Numbered from the stretch's first letter, positions 41,793 through 50,866 are shown. The stretch is 64,000 bases of DNA from CAMTWZ01 sp041749075 (GCA_041749075.1 JBGTBY010000031.1:214227-278226), one strand, 5' to 3'. Program-made: numbers and translations. The notes: generated from the letters alone by a model not told the origin.

Positions 41793-43960
41793 TGGCTGGG
41801 AAACGCTTGTTACCGAAACCCCTCGTTGCCGTGCTGCTCACGATCGGGGTTTGGCTGGCAGGATGGTTTCTGATTTCGACTCCACCAGTCCGCAATCTGG
41901 AGTTGAATTACCTGGATTTGTTATATGAGTTCCGCGGCCCGAATGATGTCTCCGAATCTCCGATCGTGCTGGTCGCCATCAGTGAGCAATCTGCGTTCGA
42001 ACTGGATGAGAAATGGCCGTGGCCCACACATCTGTACGCCCGCCTCATCCGGAATCTGAATCGCGCCGGCGCCAAAGTGATCGCGATCGACGTGATTTTC
42101 GACAAGATGGATATTTATGATCCGCGAAACGACACGTTGTTCGCAAGTGCATTGACCGAATACGGAAATGTGATTCTCGCTGGCAACCTTCTGAGCGATT
42201 CGCAACGGGCATTCGACCAAGTCGGCACCATCAGGGTCGAATCGAAGCAATTGGTGCAGCCCAATGCGATGTTGCGCGTAGCGAACCCGAATCCCTGGGG
42301 GTACGTGGAAGTGGAACGAGATCGTGATGGGTTTCTGCGTCGGTATGGCTCACTCAAAACGCATTTGGATCAGGTGATCATGCCTTTGGGGATGGAAGCC
42401 TTGCGCGTCGCATTGAACATCCACCGTGATTCCATCCGCGACGAACGTCGCGAGATCGTGTTCGGCCCCTATCGGATTCCGAAAGTCACCCCGACCACAT
42501 TCATGGTCAATTTCTCGGGTCCTAGATCCACCTTTCCTGAATTCAATTTTTCGGATGTGGTGGACGATTCCGAGTTTTTCACCTCCAGTGAAGACGAGGA
42601 TTTCGAAGTGAACGCTTTCGATGATCCTGATTTCGGCTTGTTGCAAGCGGATGTGTTCCGAGATAAGATTGTGATCGTTGGCGCCACCATGCCGGAATTG
42701 CAAGACTTTTATGCCACTCCGTATGCCGCCAGCGGCAACATGCCGGGTTACGAAACCCATGCGAACGCCATGCAGACGATATTGGAGGGCAACGCCTATC
42801 AACGAGTGAACAACAATTATTTGCTCGTGATCAGCCTCATCACCACATTTCTTCTGGTCTACATCACCTTGAACATCTCGGCGATATGGGCATTTGGATG
42901 GATGAGTTTGTTTATGACATCGGTGTTTCTCGCCGCCTATGTGAGTTTCACCGAGTTCGGATTCACACTCGAAATTACGCCTTTCCTCTTTCCCGCCTTA
43001 TTCGGGTATGTCGGATCACTTTCTTACACCTATTTCGCGGAACAGCGCGAGAAAAGCCGCATTCGAAGTATGTTCGGGACGTATGTATCGCCAGAATTGG
43101 TCACCCGCATGGTCGAAAGCGCCGAAGAACCCAAACTCGGTGGCGAGACATCCAACATCACCGCATTTTTTTCTGACATTCAGGGCTTTTCCACGTTTTC
43201 AGAAAAGTTGTCGCCAGACAAGCTCGTGACCCTTATGAACGAGTATCTCACGTCCATGAGTGACATCATTCTTGAAGAAGGAGGCACTCTCGACAAATAC
43301 ATCGGCGATGCCATTGTGGCTTTTTGGGGGGCGCCGGTACCGATGTCCGATCACGCCTACAAAGCCTGCCGCGCGTCGCAACGGATGATGCTGAAGCAGA
43401 TCGAATTGCGCTCCAAATGGCGGAATGACGGCGTATGGCCCGACATTGTGCACACCATGCAGACTCGGATCGGTCTCAATTCCGGCGACGCCATCACAGG
43501 AAACATGGGCTCATACCGGCGCTTCAACTACACGATGATGGGCGACACAGTGAACCTCGCGGCCCGATGCGAAAGCGGTGCGAAAAGTTATGGCGTGTTC
43601 ACGATGGTAACCGATGAGACCCGCGCCGGATGCCTTCGCTATGGCGATGAGATCGTATTCCGCACCCTTGATAAAATCATCGTGAAAGGAAAAACCACGC
43701 CCGTCACCGTTTGCGAGGTCGTGGGATTCAGATCGGATGTCTCTCCCACCATGCTTGAAACCATTCGTCTGTTTGAAGATGGCCTCACCGCCTACTGGAG
43801 TCACGATTGGGACACTGCCATCGCGTTGTTCGAATCGGCGGAAAAAGGAGAACGCAACGAGTACAATCCATCCATGATCATGCTTGGCCGATCCAAGGCC
43901 ATGAAAATTTCACCCCCGGATGCGGACTGGGACGGCGTTTACGTGATGAGCACGAAGTGA
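41792..43960 (+). CDS. CHASE2-domain class III adenylate cyclase
   Basis: A 722-residue membrane protein. A first TM helix (LVAVLLTIGVWLAGWFLI) is followed by a periplasmic CHASE2 domain at about residues 30-335 (YEFRGPNDVSESPIVLVAIS, AGAKVIAIDVIFDKMD, GYETHANAMQTILEGNAYQR). Three TM helices lie at about 345-420, then a class III cyclase at about 450-640. Both metal-binding Asp are present (AFFSDIQGFS; KYIGDAIVAFWG). The Lys before GDA and the MGDTVNLAAR Asp are the adenine-selecting pair, so the product is predicted to be cAMP. A helical tail follows (about 660-722, TPR-like). It is the last gene of the operon; the SRP RNA begins 22 bases later. Confidence 0.92.
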   Translation: MAGKRLLPKPLVAVLLTIGVWLAGWFLISTPPVRNLELNYLDLLYEFRGPNDVSESPIVLVAISEQSAFELDEKWPWPTHLYARLIRNLNRAGAKVIAIDVIFDKMDIYDPRNDTLFASALTEYGNVILAGNLLSDSQRAFDQVGTIRVESKQLVQPNAMLRVANPNPWGYVEVERDRDGFLRRYGSLKTHLDQVIMPLGMEALRVALNIHRDSIRDERREIVFGPYRIPKVTPTTFMVNFSGPRSTFPEFNFSDVVDDSEFFTSSEDEDFEVNAFDDPDFGLLQADVFRDKIVIVGATMPELQDFYATPYAASGNMPGYETHANAMQTILEGNAYQRVNNNYLLVISLITTFLLVYITLNISAIWAFGWMSLFMTSVFLAAYVSFTEFGFTLEITPFLFPALFGYVGSLSYTYFAEQREKSRIRSMFGTYVSPELVTRMVESAEEPKLGGETSNITAFFSDIQGFSTFSEKLSPDKLVTLMNEYLTSMSDIILEEGGTLDKYIGDAIVAFWGAPVPMSDHAYKACRASQRMMLKQIELRSKWRNDGVWPDIVHTMQTRIGLNSGDAITGNMGSYRRFNYTMMGDTVNLAARCESGAKSYGVFTMVTDETRAGCLRYGDEIVFRTLDKIIVKGKTTPVTVCEVVGFRSDVSPTMLETIRLFEDGLTAYWSHDWDTAIALFESAEKGERNEYNPSMIMLGRSKAMKISPPDADWDGVYVMSTK

Positions 43961-43968
43961 ATTGTGCG

Positions 43969-43976
43969 TATCTTTG
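43969..43976 (+). promoter_or_regulatory. -7 box of the SRP RNA promoter
   Basis: TATCTTTG fits TAnnTTTG and ends 6 bases before the RNA 5' end at 43983, which is the expected distance. The -33 region lies inside the cyclase stop region and has no clear TTTG, so the promoter is only half supported. Confidence 0.5.
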
Positions 43977-43982
43977 AGACTT

Positions 43983-44081
43983 GGGGTAAGTCTCATACGA
44001 CCAGCTCTCTCTGAACTCCGCCAGGACCGGAAGGTAGCAACGGTAAGAGATCGTAGCGGTGCGATATGAGGGGCTTACCCC
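43983..44081 (+). ncRNA. ffs: Small SRP RNA (4.5S type)
   Basis: A 99-base RNA in which GGGGTAAG at the 5' end pairs with CTTACCCC at the 3' end. The apical region contains the invariant SRP domain IV sequence CCAGGACCGGAAGGTAGCAA, with the GGAA tetraloop and the asymmetric loop, as in 4.5S RNA. It scaffolds Ffh and targets nascent membrane proteins to FtsY. A T-rich stretch (44083-44090) follows as a likely 3' end signal. It is transcribed toward the convergent YpdA-like gene, whose stop lies 5 bases beyond. Confidence 0.95.
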
Positions 44082-44085
44082 ATTT

Positions 44086-45036
44086 TTATTTACCGCCGAT
44101 GTGCGCCGCGATCGCCTCTCCATGGAACCGCGCATTCTCGATGAACCATTTGCTGGTGTTGTATCCGCCGCAAATCACGCCCGCCAGGTGGATGCCGTTT
44201 CGGCTCGTCTCAAAGCTGGTTTCATCATACACCGGAGTGCGGTCCGCATCATCATGGAAGGCGATGCCGATGGATTCAAGGAATCCGTAGTCGGGCTGAT
44301 ATCCCGTCATCGCCAATACGAAATCATTTTCGATCGTGCGTTCTCCTTCCGGTGTGCGAAATGTGATGCGTCGTTCTTCAATGCGTGTGATGTCGGTGTT
44401 GAAGTAGGCCTTGATGGTGCCTTCTTTGATTCGGTTTTCGATATCCGGACGCACCCAGTACTTCACTCCTTCCTTCAACGCCGGTTCGCGCACAATCATC
44501 GTGACTTCCGATCCGCATCGATAGGTTTCCAAGGCCACATCCACCGCGGAATTCCCGCCTCCGACCACCACGACTTTTTGAAAGGCATAGGGATGTGGCT
44601 CGTCATAGTAGTGTTTCACCTTAGGCAGATCTTCACCCGGCACGTTCATCCAATACGGTGTGCTGTAAAACCCACTTGAAATGATGACGCGCTCTGCTTC
44701 ATAAGCACCTTTATTGGTCGTGAGAACAAACGAACCCACATCACCCGACAAACCCGTCACCGTTTCATATAAGTGAATGGGCAAGGAAAAACTTTCCGCT
44801 ACGCGACGATAGTACTCCAAGGCTTCGCGACGCGTCGGTTTCACTCCATGCGATATAAAGGGAACACCGCCGATCTCGAGGCGATCGGCAGTCGAAAAAA
44901 ATGTCATGTTGGTGGGATAATGGAATAGCGAATTCACCAAGCATCCTTTTTCGATGATGAGAAACTCGATTCCCCGTTTCTGCAAGGCGATGCCGCATGC
45001 CAACCCGACCGGCCCCGCTCCGATGATGATCACCAT
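44086..45036 (-). CDS. ypdA: YpdA-like bacillithiol disulfide reductase (FAD/NADPH)
   Basis: A 316-residue flavoprotein. The N-terminal FAD motif is VIIIGAGPVGLACGIALQKR. It is followed by the FHYPTNMTFFSTADRLEIGG stretch typical of YpdA, the NADPH-binding VVVVGGGNSAVDVALETYR and the C-terminal FAD loop NGIHLAGVICGGYNTSKWFI. Length and landmarks match the YpdA (TIGR04018) family, which reduces bacillithiol disulfide and is distinct from thioredoxin reductase because it lacks a CxxC pair; none is seen here. It implies that this organism makes bacillithiol, although the bshA/B/C genes are not in the window. Last gene of the minus-strand operon. Confidence 0.85.
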   Translation of the reverse strand: MVIIIGAGPVGLACGIALQKRGIEFLIIEKGCLVNSLFHYPTNMTFFSTADRLEIGGVPFISHGVKPTRREALEYYRRVAESFSLPIHLYETVTGLSGDVGSFVLTTNKGAYEAERVIISSGFYSTPYWMNVPGEDLPKVKHYYDEPHPYAFQKVVVVGGGNSAVDVALETYRCGSEVTMIVREPALKEGVKYWVRPDIENRIKEGTIKAYFNTDITRIEERRITFRTPEGERTIENDFVLAMTGYQPDYGFLESIGIAFHDDADRTPVYDETSFETSRNGIHLAGVICGGYNTSKWFIENARFHGEAIAAHIGGK

Positions 45037-45039
45037 TTT

Positions 45040-45507
45040 TTAAATATCCCTATCGTATCTGAATTCAAAACTGATGTTCGTATCGTGTAAAGCCCGGACA
45101 CCTTCGCGCCGCTCAAAACCGGTGACCTCATACAACTTATGAGCCGTTTCGAAACGCGTGTCGGTCCATAAGTGGATGTGGGCATGACCTTGTTTCCGAG
45201 CGTCCTCTACTGCGAATTCCACGATCATCCGACCGAAGCCTTGTCTGCGTTCCGTCCGACTCACATACACCCGGCTCAAATACGCTCCTTCGGCTCCCAC
45301 TTTCACAGCGATGCACCCGATGCGTGCGTCATCCTTCCACAACGTGAACAAGCGATGCGGCGTGCCCACATACCACCCATCATAATCCAAAAAATCAGGC
45401 AATTCGTCCTCGGCTTTGAAGATCCACCCATATTCATCAAACACATCGGCGATGATGCGGATGAGATCCGGAATGTCGGATGGATGTGCGGGAAGGATGC
45501 GGGTCAT
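45040..45507 (-). CDS. GNAT-family N-acetyltransferase
   Basis: A protein of about 155 residues with the GNAT fold. The acetyl-CoA binding motif is ERRQGFGRMIVEFAVEDARK (the R/QxxGxG/A equivalent is RRQGFGR). Before it comes the strand AYLSRVYVSRTERRQ, after it HIHLWTDTRFETAHKLYEVT, ending GFERREGVRAL, a typical final strand. Start at 45507 overlaps the dehydrogenase stop (ATGA). The substrate is unknown. GNAT genes close to ypdA could in principle act on thiol metabolism, but nothing in the sequence proves it. Confidence 0.85.
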   Translation of the reverse strand: MTRILPAHPSDIPDLIRIIADVFDEYGWIFKAEDELPDFLDYDGWYVGTPHRLFTLWKDDARIGCIAVKVGAEGAYLSRVYVSRTERRQGFGRMIVEFAVEDARKQGHAHIHLWTDTRFETAHKLYEVTGFERREGVRALHDTNISFEFRYDRDI

Positions 45508-48362
45508 GACGGCCTCAGCACATTTGCCAGCAGGATGGCCGGATGAACGCCGTGTCGATCCATGCCGTCGGACAATTGATGTCGGCAGGAAAATCCATGA
45601 GCACAAATGGTTGTGTCCTCAGGTAAGGAACGTACCGCAGGAAACACCGTGGTTTCGCCGATTTTCATCGACATCTCATAATGATGCTCTTCATAGCCGA
45701 AACTTCCAGCCATGCCGCAGCATCCGGTTTTCAGATCTTGGGGGATGTAGCCTGCAAGCGCGAGTGTATCCATCACCGGTTGCATACCCACCAATGCTTT
45801 CGAGTGGCAATGACCATGAACGGCGATCGGTTCGTGATGCTCCCGGAACAGCCCTGTGGCGCGATCCGAGTTGGCAACGATGAATTCCTCGAATAGGAAG
45901 GAGCAAGCCGCCAGGCGTTGCGCGTCGGCCAGTTCAGAATCCGGAACCAAATCCAGAAACTCATCGCGCAAGGTGAGAATTTCAGAGGGCTCCTGCCCCA
46001 CAATCGGCACCCCCCTCATCGCATAACCCCTCAACTCCGCCACGGTCCGCCGCGCCACCCGTTTTGCCGCACTCAAAAACCCTTTCGACAGATAGGTCCG
46101 GCCGCTTTGATGCGGCCGTGTCACCGTTACTTTATAGCCCATCGCTTCCAGCACCATCACCATCGCTTTGCCGATCTCTGGCTCATGATAGTTCATGAAC
46201 AGGTCGTTCAGAATCAGTACCGGCTCGCCATCCGGATTCGCGACCGGCCGCGCTCCGAACCACCGGTAGAAGGTTTGGTCGGCGAAGCGTGGTAAGCCGC
46301 GCTCCTTGGTGATGCCGAATACCGTTCTGTACACTTCTTTCGCCGGATTCGACGCATTGATCCCATTCACAAGCTTGGGCATCAGCGCCGCAAGCGGATA
46401 TAACCGCTCCGGAAACGCGAAAAACTGTTCTCCCATTGTACTGCCGTTTCGCTCGTGCCATCCATGCAAGAATTCAGCTTTCATGCGGGCCATGTCCACA
46501 TTCGCCGGACATTCCGTCTTGCACGCCTTGCAACTGAGACACAGGCTCAATCCGTCTTTGATTTCGGTTGAGGTGAAGGCTTCCGGACCCGCACCACGGA
46601 ATAATTGCCTGAATAAGTTCGCTCGTCCGCGGGTGCTGTCTTTTTCGTCGCCCGTGGCCATGTACGACGGACACATCGTTCCGCCGCTGTCTGCCAATTT
46701 CCGGCAAACGCCTGCGCCATTGCACCGGTTGATGGCTTCCATGAATCCGCCGGTTTCCTCGCGCCATTCGAACACCGTATCCACAGCAGGAATCGGGTCA
46801 CCCGGATAGAAGCGCAAATCCGCATCCATCGGCTTCGGGTTCACGATTTTTCCGGGGTTGAACAGGTTGTTCGGGTCCCAGATGTGTTTCACCCGCTCGA
46901 AAATGGTGATCATCTCTTTTCCGAGCACGCGTTCGAGGTAGGGAGCGCGCACACGACCGTCGCCGTGCTCACCGGAAAGCGACCCGCGATATTTTTTCAC
47001 GAGGTCGGCCACATCCAGCGCCATGGCTTTCATCATCTCAAGTCCTTCTGGGACCGTCAAATTCAGCTCAGGACGCAAGTGCAGCTCTCCAACCGATGCA
47101 TGAGCGTAATACACACATCGGACGCCGTAGCGGGCACACATGGCTTCGATGTCGCGAATGTATGCAGGAAGATCTTCAACACGCACCGCTGTGTCTTCCA
47201 TGAATTCCGGGGTCTTTGTATCGGCCCAGATGCCCATCAGCAGTCCCAATCCGGCTTTTCGTAACTCCCAAACACGGTTCATCTCCGAAACGTCGGTCAA
47301 GATCGGTGCCGCACTGGCTTGGCATGTGGTTACCATGAGTGCTTGGCAGGCTTCGGCTTGACGGATCACCTCATCCAAATCATCGCCTTCAAATTGTATG
47401 GGTAATATGGCGCCGGGATCGCCATGCAGGAAGAATCGGTTCCGATTTTGCTCGGCATTGTTTTTGGTCGCATCCAATACGATTCTGTCGACCAATTCCA
47501 CTGCGGACGGACCCAGTTTCACGGCATGCACCGTCGCTTCCATGGCCTCGCCCACCGTCGCGAAATGAGGAATCACTAAGACTTTAAAGCCGGGAACCGG
47601 AACGAGGCGAACGTCCGCATCCACCGTCATCGCCAAGGTTCCTTCGCTGCCACATAGGAGTTCGGCCAGGTTGAACGGACGTCCGCCGGGCGTGAACGGC
47701 TCCATTTCGAGAAGGCGGTCGAGCGCGTAGCCGGTGTTTCGGCGGATGACATCCGGGTGCGGCGCGCGTTCGCGGATCAATGCCGCGTTTTCTTGCAGCA
47801 GAGCGAGCATCTGCCGATAAATATGTCCTTCGCGTGTGGCCAACTGGCGTTTATGATTCAGCTCGGTTGGGGACAGTGGACCAAATTCCGCAGTCGTTCC
47901 ATCACAAAGAACCGCGCTGATTCGATTCACATGCTCGCGCGTTGTTCGGTGCTTCAGCGAAAAGGAACCCGCGGAATTGTTGCCGATCATGCCGCCAATC
48001 ATGCATCGGTTTGTGGTGGAGGTATCCGGACCGAATTGCAAACCATGTTTTGCAGCCTCACGATTCAGTGAATCGCGGATCACGCCGGGTTGCACACCAG
48101 CGACGCATTCGACCGGATCCAAGCTCAGAATCCGATTCATGTGACGGCCCGAATCCATGATCACTCCGCCACCTGTGGTCTGACCCGCTAGGCTGGTTCC
48201 CGCAGCCCTCGCCGTGATGGAACCACCGCGTTTGGCCACATCCAGCACCAAATCGATGATGTCTTGTCGCGTTTTCGGGAATGCTACGCCTTCGGGCAAT
48301 TCTTCATACATCGACGCATCATTTGCATACAAGCGTCGGGTGAGGATGTCTGTCTGTACCAT
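45504..48362 (-). CDS. FAD-binding/Fe-S dehydrogenase fusion (YdiJ / D-lactate or D-2-hydroxyacid dehydrogenase-like)
   Basis: A 952-residue fusion. An FAD-binding PCMH domain (residues 20-250: GGSITARAAGTSLAGQTTGG, GGMIGNNSAGSFSLKHRTTR) leads to the FAD-oxidase C-terminal domain (to about 520; SGEHGDGRVRAPYLERVLG). A GlcF-like iron-sulfur half follows with LSLCLSCKACKTECPANVDM and two CCG-type cysteine clusters near the C-terminus (GHCHSKALVGM; GCCGMAGSFGYEEHHYE). This is the domain order of E. coli YdiJ and of GlcD-GlcF fusions. It oxidises a D-2-hydroxyacid and passes electrons to a quinone or cytochrome at the inner membrane. It is coupled to the GNAT gene by an ATGA overlap. Confidence 0.88.
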   Translation of the reverse strand: MVQTDILTRRLYANDASMYEELPEGVAFPKTRQDIIDLVLDVAKRGGSITARAAGTSLAGQTTGGGVIMDSGRHMNRILSLDPVECVAGVQPGVIRDSLNREAAKHGLQFGPDTSTTNRCMIGGMIGNNSAGSFSLKHRTTREHVNRISAVLCDGTTAEFGPLSPTELNHKRQLATREGHIYRQMLALLQENAALIRERAPHPDVIRRNTGYALDRLLEMEPFTPGGRPFNLAELLCGSEGTLAMTVDADVRLVPVPGFKVLVIPHFATVGEAMEATVHAVKLGPSAVELVDRIVLDATKNNAEQNRNRFFLHGDPGAILPIQFEGDDLDEVIRQAEACQALMVTTCQASAAPILTDVSEMNRVWELRKAGLGLLMGIWADTKTPEFMEDTAVRVEDLPAYIRDIEAMCARYGVRCVYYAHASVGELHLRPELNLTVPEGLEMMKAMALDVADLVKKYRGSLSGEHGDGRVRAPYLERVLGKEMITIFERVKHIWDPNNLFNPGKIVNPKPMDADLRFYPGDPIPAVDTVFEWREETGGFMEAINRCNGAGVCRKLADSGGTMCPSYMATGDEKDSTRGRANLFRQLFRGAGPEAFTSTEIKDGLSLCLSCKACKTECPANVDMARMKAEFLHGWHERNGSTMGEQFFAFPERLYPLAALMPKLVNGINASNPAKEVYRTVFGITKERGLPRFADQTFYRWFGARPVANPDGEPVLILNDLFMNYHEPEIGKAMVMVLEAMGYKVTVTRPHQSGRTYLSKGFLSAAKRVARRTVAELRGYAMRGVPIVGQEPSEILTLRDEFLDLVPDSELADAQRLAACSFLFEEFIVANSDRATGLFREHHEPIAVHGHCHSKALVGMQPVMDTLALAGYIPQDLKTGCCGMAGSFGYEEHHYEMSMKIGETTVFPAVRSLPEDTTICAHGFSCRHQLSDGMDRHGVHPAILLANVLRPS

Positions 48363-48371
48363 GCGCTGAAT

Positions 48372-48923
48372 TTACAAACGCAGGGTGTCTAAAATGGCAA
48401 CGGATTCGGGTCCGCACTCAAATAAGAGGTCCAACACACAGGCACCCGGCAAAAATCCACCCAAATGATGCTCATACTGCGGATGGGAGAACGGACATTC
48501 GCTCATCCACGGATGCTGACGCTGGTAATTCTTGCTTCCGGGCTCGTGATAAATCGGGGAAAATTCTTCGGGAAGCGGGAATCCGGAATCGGAAACCCAT
48601 AATGGATGATAGGGGAGCTCGAGAACGCCGAATAACCAAGGAAGCCATTCTTGTATCGGTTTCCGCAGTTCGGCTTCGATGTCGGGTTCGTAAAAATCGA
48701 AGTAGGCGCTGTTCCGATAAGCGAATCGCAAGGTTTTGAACAGTTTTTCGTCGTGATGTACCCATTCCAGACCTTGGGATGTGCGGATTCGTCCACGGTT
48801 CAGCCTCGATTTGCGCGAATAGGGGAGGGTATCGTCAAGGTAGACCACATCGCTGTTGATCCATGTGGCCAGATCATGCACGTCGGGGAAGTAGCCCGGA
48901 AGGAGGACAGCCGCCGATGACAT
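48372..48923 (-). CDS. WbqC-like family protein
   Basis: A 183-residue protein with the WbqC-family plan. The N-terminus is VLLPGYFPDVHDLATWINSD, followed by LNRGRIRTSQGLEWV, the central LRFAYRNSAYFDFYEPDIEA and the C-terminal HPWMSECPFSHPQYEHHLGG. The family is common in Bacteroidota, usually sits near polysaccharide or cell-envelope genes and has no proven activity; some members may be acyl- or aminotransferase partners. It lies 9 bases upstream of the dehydrogenase gene and 2 bases downstream of cdaA in the same operon. Confidence 0.8.
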   Translation of the reverse strand: MSSAAVLLPGYFPDVHDLATWINSDVVYLDDTLPYSRKSRLNRGRIRTSQGLEWVHHDEKLFKTLRFAYRNSAYFDFYEPDIEAELRKPIQEWLPWLFGVLELPYHPLWVSDSGFPLPEEFSPIYHEPGSKNYQRQHPWMSECPFSHPQYEHHLGGFLPGACVLDLLFECGPESVAILDTLRL

Positions 48924-48925
48924 GG

Positions 48926-49735
48926 TTAGGAATCCGCCGTACTGAAACTCAAGTCTTCCGGCTCCGCCGCCCGTTCGCCCAGTTGCGATTCCATCTCGGA
49001 ACGAAGTTTTTGGATCGTCAGTCCGCTGGTGAGCACGCCGTTACGTGTGGTCGAGATGCGCCCGGTTTCTTCCGACACCACCACCACGAACACATTATTG
49101 CTTTCGCTGACCCCAAGAGCGGCGCGGTGACGCGTTCCGGATGTGCTTGAAATATTCGGATTCTGCGAGATTGGCAGATACGCGCTTGCCGCCATGATGC
49201 GGTCGTTCCGGATGATGAGCGCGCCATCATGCAAGGGCGTGTCTTTGCTGAAAATGGTTTGGATCAGCTTGCTATTCACCCGCGCATCGATTTTCACACC
49301 CATGTTCACCAAATCATGCAAGGTGGATGATTTCGCGAACACAATCAATGCTCCGATTTTTTGACGGGATAATTGCTTCACCGCATCCACCACCTCATCG
49401 ATCACCGAATCGGATTCCCGGCGTTGGAAAAAGCGATCGAGGCTGGTGTTTTGTCCGATGCTGTACAGCAGTTTGCGGATTTCAGGCTGGAAAATGATGA
49501 GCAGCGCCAGAATCCCCACATTCGTGATGCTTCGAACGATGAACTGGATCGTGGAGAACCCAAGCAAACTCACACCGGCATTGACGACGAAGATGATGAC
49601 CAATCCGATGAAGACCGGCACAGCGAACGATCCCCGTATCCATCTGTAAATGTAGATGATGGATAACGCGATGATGGTGACCTCGACCAGGTCGAGGATA
49701 CCGAACTCAAGAAAGCCGATTGGGAAGATTTTCAT
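48926..49735 (-). CDS. cdaA: Diadenylate cyclase CdaA (c-di-AMP synthase)
   Basis: A 269-residue protein. Three N-terminal TM helices (residues 10-85, with IIALSIIYIYRWIRG and GVSLLGFSTIQF) precede a DAC domain from about 100 to 235. The DAC catalytic motifs are intact: DTPLHDGALII and GTRHRAALGVSE, followed by VVSEETGRIS. It makes the second messenger c-di-AMP, which controls potassium and wall homeostasis. The gene order folP-cdaA is conserved in many Bacteroidota. Its start overlaps the 3' end of folP by 29 bases. Confidence 0.95.
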   Translation of the reverse strand: MKIFPIGFLEFGILDLVEVTIIALSIIYIYRWIRGSFAVPVFIGLVIIFVVNAGVSLLGFSTIQFIVRSITNVGILALLIIFQPEIRKLLYSIGQNTSLDRFFQRRESDSVIDEVVDAVKQLSRQKIGALIVFAKSSTLHDLVNMGVKIDARVNSKLIQTIFSKDTPLHDGALIIRNDRIMAASAYLPISQNPNISSTSGTRHRAALGVSESNNVFVVVVSEETGRISTTRNGVLTSGLTIQKLRSEMESQLGERAAEPEDLSFSTADS

Positions 49736-50537
49736 TCGTCAGCGAAGTATAAACCAATATACTGTCAGATGCCTCTTGAACGTCGTGCGTGCGGAGGATT
49801 TTCGCACCTTTTGTGAGCGCGTGATATTGAAGGGCGATGCCGCCGGCAAGACGACCGTCGACCGGGCGGTTGTTCAGGATCGCGCCGATCATCGATTTGC
49901 GCGAGACACCGATGAGAACCGGCCAGCGTTCGGATGTCAGCTGATCCAAATGTTGGATCAGGGCGAGGTTCTGGGGAAGGGTTTTGCCGAATCCGATGCC
50001 GGGGTCGAGAATGATTTGGGGAACGCCCGCCGCGTGGCATCTTTCCGCTTTGGCAAGGAGTTCGCCGAAGACCTCTGTCGTGACATCGCCGTACACCGGG
50101 TTGTTCTGCATCGTTTTGGGATCGCCGAGGGAATGCATCAGGATGAGGGGGCGCTGGAACGCCACGCATAGATCCACGAAACGCGGCTCACGTCGCAGGC
50201 CACTGACGTCGTTGAGGATGTGGACGCCGCGTCGGAGGGCGGACTCGGCAACGGCGTATTTCGTGGTGTCGATCGAGAACACGAGCTCCGGATGGGCCAC
50301 GAGAGCACGTTCGAGCACGGGCATCACCCGAGATAATTCTTCGTCTTCGCTGACCGGATCGGCGCCGGGTCGGGTGGATTCACCACCCACATCAATGATC
50401 GACGCGCCTTCCTGTTTCATCTGCTGGATGCGAGCCAAGGCCGCATCCACATCCACAAAAGCTCCTCCATCCGAGAATGAATCGGGTGTGCAGTTGAGCA
50501 CACCCATCACCAATGGAGTCGCGAGAGGGATTACCAA
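49707..50537 (-). CDS. folP: Dihydropteroate synthase
   Basis: A protein of about 276 residues. It begins just before the signature VMGVLNCTPDSFSDGG (N-x-TPDSF), followed by GASIIDVGGESTRPGAD, FSIDTTKYAVAESAL, HILNDVSG and LDPGIGFGKTLPQNLALI. The C-terminus is THDVQEASDSILVY. All substrate-binding landmarks of DHPS are present; it joins para-aminobenzoate to dihydropterin pyrophosphate. A TTG at 50537 is the best start (it overlaps the ferredoxin stop); longer frames run into the ferredoxin gene. The Cys after N (NCTPD) replaces the usual Val/Ile or Met, a mild peculiarity. Confidence 0.93.
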   Translation of the reverse strand: MVIPLATPLVMGVLNCTPDSFSDGGAFVDVDAALARIQQMKQEGASIIDVGGESTRPGADPVSEDEELSRVMPVLERALVAHPELVFSIDTTKYAVAESALRRGVHILNDVSGLRREPRFVDLCVAFQRPLILMHSLGDPKTMQNNPVYGDVTTEVFGELLAKAERCHAAGVPQIILDPGIGFGKTLPQNLALIQHLDQLTSERWPVLIGVSRKSMIGAILNNRPVDGRLAGGIALQYHALTKGAKILRTHDVQEASDSILVYTSLTNENLPNRLS

Positions 50538-50866
50538 TCTTGGACGATATCGTCGACCGTTTTGGATTTCTCGGCCCATGCGTCGGCATCTGGCAACGCG
50601 TCTTTCGTTTCGTTGATCACATACGCATCCCATTTTTCAGCGAGGCGCGTGTTCCATTCGATGTAATGCTCTTGATCGGCAGGAACTTCATCATCCGGAT
50701 AAATGGCTTCAACCGGACACTCCGAACGGCATGCGTCGCAATCAATGCACTCATCCGGATTGATCACCAAAAAATTCGGGCCTTCGCGAAACGCATCGAC
50801 CGGACAAACCGCCGCGCAGTTCGTGTATTTGCAGTTTACGCAGGCTTCGGTTACGACATATGCCAT
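50531..50866 (-). CDS. fdxA: Seven-iron ferredoxin (FdxA type)
   Basis: A 111-residue ferredoxin. N-terminal iron-sulfur cysteines are in CVNCKYTNCAAVCPVDAF and the second cluster in CIDCDACRSECPVEAI, followed by an acidic C-terminal extension (EHYIEWNTRLAEKWD). This matches the 3Fe-4S/4Fe-4S FdxA type, an electron carrier of unknown partners here. Its stop overlaps the folP start, and it heads the minus-strand operon that runs to the YpdA gene; an 82-base gap separates it from the arsenosugar cluster. Confidence 0.92.
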   Translation of the reverse strand: MAYVVTEACVNCKYTNCAAVCPVDAFREGPNFLVINPDECIDCDACRSECPVEAIYPDDEVPADQEHYIEWNTRLAEKWDAYVINETKDALPDADAWAEKSKTVDDIVQDW

